Shown here one piece after another: positions 3,773 through 8,303 of a stretch of DNA of 8,303 bases (positions within the stretch are counted from its first letter, which is position 1; the number at the start of each line of letters is the position of its first letter). This DNA comes from an uncultured Oscillospiraceae bacterium (GTDB lineage Bacteria > Bacillota > Clostridia > Oscillospirales > Oscillospiraceae): assembly GCA_900757415.1 (NCBI GenBank), contig CAAENU010000170.1:1-8303 (forward strand). The letters run 5' to 3'. The notes under the pieces are model-generated. The model did no database searches and was not told the DNA's origin. It was given only the letters and a program-made list of their open reading frames with translations. Position numbers and translations under genes: made by a program.

Positions 3773-5613
3773 GGAAGTACAAGCAGGAACCCTATACCGT
3801 GCCGCCGTGGATCTATAACGCCATTCAAGTGCTGCGCCCTGTGGAACGCCTGACGGTTTCGGAGTGGGCGGCTAAATACCGCGTATTGCCGGACGGAAAC
3901 GCGATCCCAGGCCCATGGAGCAACAGCGTGACCCCGTACCTGGTGGAGATCATGGACGCCTTTTCCGACGACATGGTGGAGGAAATCGTGTTCGTGAAGC
4001 CCACCCAGGTGGGCGGCACGTCTGCCATGGAGAATATGCTGGGAAGCCTGATCGCGCAGGATCCGGCCCCGGCCATGGTGGTTTACCCGTCGGACGACCT
4101 GGCGGAGCGCACCACGGAAAGCAAACTGGAGCCAATGGTGAAAAGCTGCAAGGTTCTGGCTGACAAGTGGCGGAAGAACGACAGCAAGAAACTGGCGCTA
4201 AAGTTTTCCGACATGACCGTGTACCTGACGGGAGCGAACAGCCCGGCGGATCTGGCCAGTACGAATATACGTTACCTGTTTCTGGACGAAGTGGACAAGT
4301 TTCCGGGCGCGTCCAAGAAAGAGGCCGACCCCGTTTCCCTGGCGCGAGAGCGTACAAAAACCTTTTTCAACCGCAAAATCTTTATGGCCTCCACCCCCAC
4401 CCTGAAAACGGGCCATATCTGGAAAGCCAAAGAGGCGGCGGAGGCTGAAAAGCATTACTTTGTCCCGTGCCCGCATTGTGGGCAGTATATAGAACTGAAA
4501 TTCGGCTGCCTGAAATGGCCCAGCAAGGACGACGTACCGGAAAACACCGACCGGGCGGAAATGGCCGTGTATGTGTGCCAAGCCTGCGGGGCCGTGATTA
4601 CGGATCAGGACAAGGGGAAAATGCTACGGGCTGGCCGCTGGCAGGCTGTGAAGCAACGGACGAAGAACCCCAAAAGCGTGGCCTTTTGGCTGAACACCCT
4701 GTATTCCCCGTTCACCCGTTTTTCCGATATTGCGCGGGAGTTCATGCGGAGCAAAGACGACCCGGAACTGCTGCACAACTTCACCAACAGCTGGCTGGCG
4801 GAGCCGTGGGAGGACACGAAGCTGAAAACCAACGCGGAGTTGGTCATGGAGCGGCAGACGGAAACGCCGGAGTGGACGCTGCCGCCCTGGACGAAGCTAA
4901 TTACCGGCGGGATCGACGTACAGGAAAATTGTCTGTACTGGACAATCCGCGCATGGGGCGACTACATGACCAGCCAGAACGTGGCCCACGGGCAGGCGCT
5001 TTCCATGGCAGAGGTGGAAAAGGCCATGAACGTGGAGTTTTCCCTGCCGAACGGCGACACGGCCATGGTCAACCTGGCCCTGATGGACAGCGGCGACCAG
5101 ACCGACGAAGTTTACGAGTTTTGCGCCATCAATTCAGACTGGGTGCTGCCCTGTAAGGGCACCAGCACCATGCTGTCCCATTACCGCCTTTCCGTGGTCA
5201 ATAAGGCCGGCAGCAAGGCCCACGGCATGACCCTGGTACTGGTGGACGGCGGCAAGTATAAAGACCAGATCGCGGCCCGTATGCGGAAGCCGAACGGGAC
5301 AGGTTCCTGGCAGGTTTACAAGGACTGCGACATGGAATACGCCGAACAGGTAACAGCGGAACACAAGGTAACCGAGCGATCCGGCGGAAAAGAGGTTCAA
5401 AAATGGGTGCTGAAATCCTCCCACGCTGACAACCATTACCTGGACTGTGAGGTATACGCCGCAGCGGCGGCGGACGTTATGGGCGTCCGTTCCCTGTACC
5501 TGAAAAACATGGAGGGGCAGGCGGCAACGCCGGAGCCGCGGAAGCCGGCCAAGCAGGAACCGCAACAAACCCAGGAAGAAAACTGGATCAATCAAAATGA
5601 CACATGGATCTGA
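3769..5613 (+). CDS. terL: Terminase large subunit (GpA-like ATPase/nuclease)
   Basis: This 614-residue DNA-packaging motor and nuclease is of the phage lambda GpA type. The ATPase domain shows a Walker A-like KPTQVGGTS (77-85), Walker B YLFLDE (169-174) and coupling motif STP (208-210). A zinc ribbon follows, C234-x2-C237 and C270-x2-C273. The C-terminal nuclease domain offers acidic candidates at D383 (GGIDVQEN), D440 (LMDSGDQ) and D559 (HYLDCEVY), spaced as in the RNase H-like fold. Length is near the family norm and no motif is interrupted. The tail after about 580 is Pro/Gln/Glu-rich and probably flexible. It hydrolyses ATP to drive DNA through the portal and cuts concatemers at genome ends. 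Lambda-type GpA enzymes generate cohesive ends, pointing to cos rather than headful packaging, though this needs end mapping. It starts in a 4-base overlap with terS. Confidence 0.96.
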   Translation: MRKYKQEPYTVPPWIYNAIQVLRPVERLTVSEWAAKYRVLPDGNAIPGPWSNSVTPYLVEIMDAFSDDMVEEIVFVKPTQVGGTSAMENMLGSLIAQDPAPAMVVYPSDDLAERTTESKLEPMVKSCKVLADKWRKNDSKKLALKFSDMTVYLTGANSPADLASTNIRYLFLDEVDKFPGASKKEADPVSLARERTKTFFNRKIFMASTPTLKTGHIWKAKEAAEAEKHYFVPCPHCGQYIELKFGCLKWPSKDDVPENTDRAEMAVYVCQACGAVITDQDKGKMLRAGRWQAVKQRTKNPKSVAFWLNTLYSPFTRFSDIAREFMRSKDDPELLHNFTNSWLAEPWEDTKLKTNAELVMERQTETPEWTLPPWTKLITGGIDVQENCLYWTIRAWGDYMTSQNVAHGQALSMAEVEKAMNVEFSLPNGDTAMVNLALMDSGDQTDEVYEFCAINSDWVLPCKGTSTMLSHYRLSVVNKAGSKAHGMTLVLVDGGKYKDQIAARMRKPNGTGSWQVYKDCDMEYAEQVTAEHKVTERSGGKEVQKWVLKSSHADNHYLDCEVYAAAAADVMGVRSLYLKNMEGQAATPEPRKPAKQEPQQTQEENWINQNDTWI

Positions 5614-5627
5614 CAGGAGGCCACCAA

Positions 5628-5852
5628 ATGAGTACAAACACAAAAGCGGCTGAAATGCTGGAGCAGGTAAACAGCGCCATTTCCGCCGTTCTGGCCGGCG
5701 GCCAGTCATACAAGATCGGCAGCCGATCCCTGACGCGGGCGGACCTGGCCCAGCTGAAAGCCATTCGTGACGACCTGGAGGCGCAGATCGACAGCGGGAC
5801 GGACAACTGCCTGCTGGATCGCACCTTTGTGGCGTTCTTTGACGGGAGGTAA
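5628..5852 (+). CDS. gpW-like head-tail joining protein
   Basis: This 74-residue protein lies between large terminase and portal, exactly where lambda gpW is found. Its build matches gpW: an N-terminal helix (AAEMLEQVNSAISAVLAG, about 7-24), a short beta hairpin (QSYKIGSRSLTRADL, 26-40), a second helix (AQLKAIRDDLEAQID, 41-55) and a short C-terminal tail ending in FVAFFDGR. gpW binds the portal after packaging and prepares the tail connection. ATG 5628 is chosen because AGGAGG (5615-5620) lies 7 bases upstream; an in-frame ATG at 5604 would overlap terL and has no such site. The portal starts 2 bases after its stop. Assignment rests on position, size and predicted fold rather than close identity. 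Confidence 0.82.
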   Translation: MSTNTKAAEMLEQVNSAISAVLAGGQSYKIGSRSLTRADLAQLKAIRDDLEAQIDSGTDNCLLDRTFVAFFDGR

Positions 5853-5854
5853 CC

Positions 5855-7336
5855 ATGGGAGCCTTTGACAAAATTGTGGCCGCTGTTTCCCCGCGCCGCG
5901 CCTGTGAGCGCGAGGCATGGCGGCAGCAGCTGGAGATCCTGCGCGGATATGACGCCGCAGGGTATGGGCGCCTAAATGCCGGGTGGCGGGTACACAACGA
6001 AAGTGCGGAGGTTACGGACCGTTTCAGCCGTGACGTGGTACGCGCCCGCGCCCGCGACCTGGAGCGCAACAGTGATATTGCCCAGTCTATCCTCCACGCA
6101 TACAAGCGCAACGTGGTGGGCAAGGGTTACACCCTCCAGGCTAAAACCGGAAACGACGAACTGGACGAAAAGCTGGAAAAGGCATGGCGCCAATGGTGCA
6201 AGGCCAGAAACTGCGACGTGACCGGCGAACAGAGTTTCAACCAAATGCTGCGTATGGCGGTAGACCGCAAAAAGGTGGACGGCGGCCTGCTGTTCCTTTA
6301 CCGCTACACTAAGCAGGGGCTGGTCCCGTTCCAGCTGCAGGCCATTGAGGTGGACGAACTGGACGTGACCGCCAGCAGGCCGAAGCACCAGGGAAACCGC
6401 GTCGTGGGCGGGATCGAATACAACCAATGGCGCAGGCCAGTAGGCTACTGGATCAATCAATACGACATTGAGGGCTGGAGCCTGAACGACCCCGTTTACG
6501 TCGAGGCCAAGGACGTGTATTTCTACAAATCCAAGAAGCGGCCCAGCCAGCTGCGGGAAATGTCCGACATGGCCCCGACCATTACCAGAGTGCGGGACAC
6601 CAACGAATTTATTACCGCTGTTTCCGTCAAGGAGCGGATCGCGGCCTGCCTGGCCGTATTCATCAAGCGGGCGATCCCAAGCGGCGGTTTTGGCCGCGGT
6701 GGTGCCAGAACGCCGGACGGCGGAATGGACTATGAGGGCAAGAAGCTGGCCCCCGGCATGATCCAGAGCCTGGGAGCCGGTGACGAAATCCAGGTGGTGG
6801 ATCCGAAAGGTTCCGGCAGCGACGCAGCCGGGTTCCTGAAAACCCAGCAGGGGCTAATTGCAGCAGGCCAGGGACTGAGTTATGAGGCCGTCAGCCGCGA
6901 CATGAGCGGGGCCACCTATTCCTCCGCGCGGCAAAATGCCATTGAGGACGAAAACACATACACCGAGGACGTGGAACTGCTAACCGATTTCATGTCGGAG
7001 GTGTACGAAACCTTTGTTATTTCCTGTTATCTCTCCGGGCTGGTTGATATGCCCGGCTTTTGGGATAAAAAGGCGGAATACCTTTCCCACACCTGGACGA
7101 AAGCCCCAAAGAAGTGGATCGACCCGGCAAAGGAAAGCACCGCCGGAAAAACCGCCCTGCAATCCGGGCAAAAGACGTTTCAGGACGTTTGCGCGGAACA
7201 GGGCAAGGACTGGAAAGAGGCCGTCAATGAAATGGCCGAGGTCCTGGAATATGGCCGATCCGTCGGCGTCGAGTTAGGAGGTGTAATTTTTGGAAATGGA
7301 ACGACAGCAGCACAGCAGAACACCGCAGGCAAATGA
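5855..7336 (+). CDS. Portal protein (lambda GpB type)
   Basis: This 493-residue portal forms the dodecameric ring at one capsid vertex through which DNA enters and to which the tail attaches. Family signatures include the N-terminal region with RARARDLERNSDIAQSI (about 64-80), then YKRNVVGKGYTLQ, a central FQLQAIEVDELD and VGGIEYNQWRRPVGYWI, and DMSGATYSSARQ (349-360), the conserved block of lambda-type portals. The start ATG 5855 has GGGAGG close upstream, 2 bases after the gpW-like stop. The C-terminal part (from about 425) is Lys/Ala-rich, includes TAGKTALQSGQKTFQDVCAEQGKDW, and ends in a low-complexity tail. The last 47 bases also encode the beginning of the prohead protease in another frame. 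No protease domain is fused to it; the protease is a separate gene. Confidence 0.95.
   Translation: MGAFDKIVAAVSPRRACEREAWRQQLEILRGYDAAGYGRLNAGWRVHNESAEVTDRFSRDVVRARARDLERNSDIAQSILHAYKRNVVGKGYTLQAKTGNDELDEKLEKAWRQWCKARNCDVTGEQSFNQMLRMAVDRKKVDGGLLFLYRYTKQGLVPFQLQAIEVDELDVTASRPKHQGNRVVGGIEYNQWRRPVGYWINQYDIEGWSLNDPVYVEAKDVYFYKSKKRPSQLREMSDMAPTITRVRDTNEFITAVSVKERIAACLAVFIKRAIPSGGFGRGGARTPDGGMDYEGKKLAPGMIQSLGAGDEIQVVDPKGSGSDAAGFLKTQQGLIAAGQGLSYEAVSRDMSGATYSSARQNAIEDENTYTEDVELLTDFMSEVYETFVISCYLSGLVDMPGFWDKKAEYLSHTWTKAPKKWIDPAKESTAGKTALQSGQKTFQDVCAEQGKDWKEAVNEMAEVLEYGRSVGVELGGVIFGNGTTAAQQNTAGK
7276..7282 (+). promoter_or_regulatory. Ribosome binding site AGGAGGT for the TTG-started protease
   Basis: A near-ideal site lies inside the end of the portal gene. 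It stands 7 bases before TTG 7290 but 13 bases before the next in-frame ATG at 7296. The spacing favours TTG as initiator, two codons earlier than the ATG. Confidence 0.65.
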
Positions 7337-7931
7337 CCCCAAGAGGGACAGAAACAGCGGGCAGCGAAGCATGGGCCACATTGAGGCCAACAGCCGCGCA
7401 GAGGGCCAGGAGGACAGCCGCAGGCGCACGATCAGCTTTTCCAGCGAGGAGCCATACCGCCGTTGGTTTGGTATGGAAATCCTGGATCACGCGGAGAACG
7501 CGCTGGATCTCTCCCGCCTGAACGACGTGGGCGTTTTGCTTTTCAACCACGACACCGACAAGGTGGTGGGAAAAGTGATCCGCGCATGGGTGGAGAACCA
7601 CCGCGGCATGGCCGAAGTGGAGTTCGACACGGACGATGACGCCGAAAAGATTTTCGGCAAAGTCAAATCCGGCACCCTGAAAACCACGTCCGTGCGTTAC
7701 AGCGTGGACAGCTGGGAGGAAGTGGTGGCCGGTAAGACCTCCGCGGACGGACGTTTTACAGGCCCCTGCCAGATCGCCCGCAAATGGACGCCGCTGGAGG
7801 TGTCCATTGTTTCCGTGCCGGCGGACGCCACCGTGGGCGTGGGCAGAGCCGACGACCCGGAGCAGGCGACGGCCAAGGACCTTTCTGTCTATGAAAAGCA
7901 GATCCAGATCAACAAAAATCTTTATCATTGA
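7290..7931 (+). CDS. HK97-family prohead protease (S78)
   Basis: This 213-residue serine protease matures the prohead by removing the N-terminal delta/scaffold region of the capsid protein. The S78 fold is recognised by RTISFSSEEPYRRWFGMEIL (46-65), the LLFNHDTDKVVGKV block with likely catalytic H87, the GTLKTTSVRYSV block with likely nucleophile S134, and the closing WTPLEVSIVSVPADATVGVGRA strand, a hallmark of the family. Before the domain is an unusually hydrophilic 45-residue leader rich in Arg, Gln, Ser and Asp, probably disordered and a candidate for self-cleavage. The start appears to be TTG 7290 inside the portal gene, with AGGAGGT 7 bases upstream; ATG 7296 is the alternative. The 47-base overlap with portal suggests coupled translation. 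The capsid gene follows 15 bases after its stop. Confidence 0.92.
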   Translation: MEMERQQHSRTPQANDPKRDRNSGQRSMGHIEANSRAEGQEDSRRRTISFSSEEPYRRWFGMEILDHAENALDLSRLNDVGVLLFNHDTDKVVGKVIRAWVENHRGMAEVEFDTDDDAEKIFGKVKSGTLKTTSVRYSVDSWEEVVAGKTSADGRFTGPCQIARKWTPLEVSIVSVPADATVGVGRADDPEQATAKDLSVYEKQIQINKNLYH

Positions 7932-7946
7932 GGAGGCAAAACAACC

Positions 7947-8303
7947 ATGACCATTCAGGAAATGATCGCCCGTCAGCAGGCTATTGTGAGCGGCGCCCGC
8001 GCCGCTGGCCGTGACCTGACGGCAGAGGAAAGAGCAGAGTTTGACGGCCTGCAGCGCCAGATCGACGCGGCGGGCAACAATCCCCCCGCCCAGGGCAGCG
8101 AGGGCCAGGGCGGTGAGGATCCCACCGGCGGCGCCCGCGGTATGGGCAACGATAACAGCCAGCAGGGCACAGACCCCACCGAGGCCGCCCGCCAGGCCGT
8201 CGCCACGGAGCGCCAGCGCGTGAGCGACATTACCGCGCTGTGCCGTCAGGCGGGCATGGATCCCGCGGAGTATATCAGCAACGGCGCCACCATGGACACC
8301 GTA
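7947..8303 (+). CDS. Major capsid protein, HK97-like, N-terminal part (3' truncated by window end)
   Basis: An open frame from ATG 7947, preceded by AGGAGG (7931-7936), runs to the window edge without a stop (119 residues visible). Residues 1-43 (EMIARQQAIVSGARAAGRDLTAEERAEFDGLQRQID) are the helical, charged delta-domain sequence usual at the start of HK97-type capsid proteins, which acts as an internal scaffold. Residues 44-78 form a low-complexity Gly/Gln/Asn/Pro linker. After it comes TERQRVSDITALCRQAGMDPAEYISNGATMDTV, a second helical segment seen in capsid and protease-capsid precursors of Clostridia phages. No capsid shell domain is inside the window, so the call relies on these segments and on position after the protease. 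A separate scaffold protein is the main alternative. The protease cut site probably lies after the delta region but cannot be fixed here. Confidence 0.75.
   Translation, partial: MTIQEMIARQQAIVSGARAAGRDLTAEERAEFDGLQRQIDAAGNNPPAQGSEGQGGEDPTGGARGMGNDNSQQGTDPTEAARQAVATERQRVSDITALCRQAGMDPAEYISNGATMDTV

Larger units (their letters stand above)
1..8303 (+). mobile_element. Prophage / tailed-phage genome segment (late control, packaging and head module)
   Basis: The whole window reads as phage. Small accessory genes and a late regulator are followed by terS, terL, gpW-like, portal, prohead protease and major capsid, the canonical head order of lambda/HK97-type siphoviruses or myoviruses. All supported genes lie on the + strand with almost no spacing except one 500-bp structured gap. 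No integrase, attachment site or host gene is visible, so integrated prophage cannot be told from free phage, and neither end of the element is in the window. Confidence 0.93.

Noticed and set aside
4467..5156. Plus-strand 229-residue frame inside terL
   Set aside because: It lies wholly within terL, whose zinc ribbon and nuclease motifs are read in the other frame; the Gly/Arg/His-rich translation is a frame shadow.
5134..6123. Long minus-strand reading frame (329 residues) opposite terL, gpW-like and portal
   Set aside because: It is antisense to three well-supported genes, and its composition (Arg/Ser/Pro runs) is the usual complement of GC-rich coding DNA; no domain recognised.
7224..7928. 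Minus-strand 234-residue frame opposite the prohead protease
   Set aside because: It mirrors the protease gene, whose S78 motifs are clear; no upstream ribosome binding site or recognisable domain.
1..8303. CRISPR array, insertion sequence, integrase or attachment site
   Set aside because: No regularly spaced repeats, no transposase or recombinase motifs and no candidate attachment duplication were found in the window.

Overview
The window looks like part of a temperate tailed-phage genome (prophage or phage contig) from a GC-rich Firmicute, probably a gut Clostridia lineage. This rests on dense same-strand gene packing, strong AGGAGG-type ribosome binding sites, frequent GTG/TTG starts, 4-base gene overlaps and a canonical head gene order. 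The host is inferred from style only; no host marker gene is present. All supported genes are on the + strand.

Left part (1-2653): a compact run of small accessory and regulatory genes. In order they are a 5'-truncated DUF5131 (phage Gp37/Gp68) protein, a small helical hypothetical, an ASCH-domain protein, two adjacent cysteine-rich mini-proteins, a DUF1064 PD-(D/E)XK nuclease-like protein, and a small regulator with a sigma-70 region 4-like C-terminal helix-turn-helix. Genes abut or overlap, so they are probably one transcription unit ending with the regulator.

Middle part (2654-3169): about 500 bases without a convincing gene but full of structure. Two TTTGGAC repeats lie exactly 10 bp apart, followed by a TATACT -10 box. 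From the predicted start site runs an ~80-nt segment that folds as a three-way junction: a closing helix, a small hairpin, and a long hairpin with a GAAA tetraloop. Further on are a 12-bp-stem hairpin, an 8-bp inverted repeat, an anti-Shine-Dalgarno-like tract, a near-perfect 24-bp TATACCCCC/GGGGGTATA palindrome and a purine tract with recurring CGAAA. By position, between the late regulator and terS, this should hold the late promoter and probably the packaging (cos-type) site.

Right part (3170-8303): a lambda/HK97-like packaging and head module. It contains the small terminase (Nu1-like), the large terminase (GpA-like, with ATPase, zinc-ribbon and nuclease motifs), a gpW-like head-tail joining protein, a lambda-type portal, an HK97-type (S78) prohead protease starting at TTG inside the portal gene, and the N-terminus of the major capsid protein cut by the window edge. 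In the likely scheme the regulator switches on the late promoter, the terminase recognises and cuts DNA near its own gene, and capsid, protease and portal build the prohead that is filled. The least explained part is the promoter plus structured RNA between regulator and terminase.
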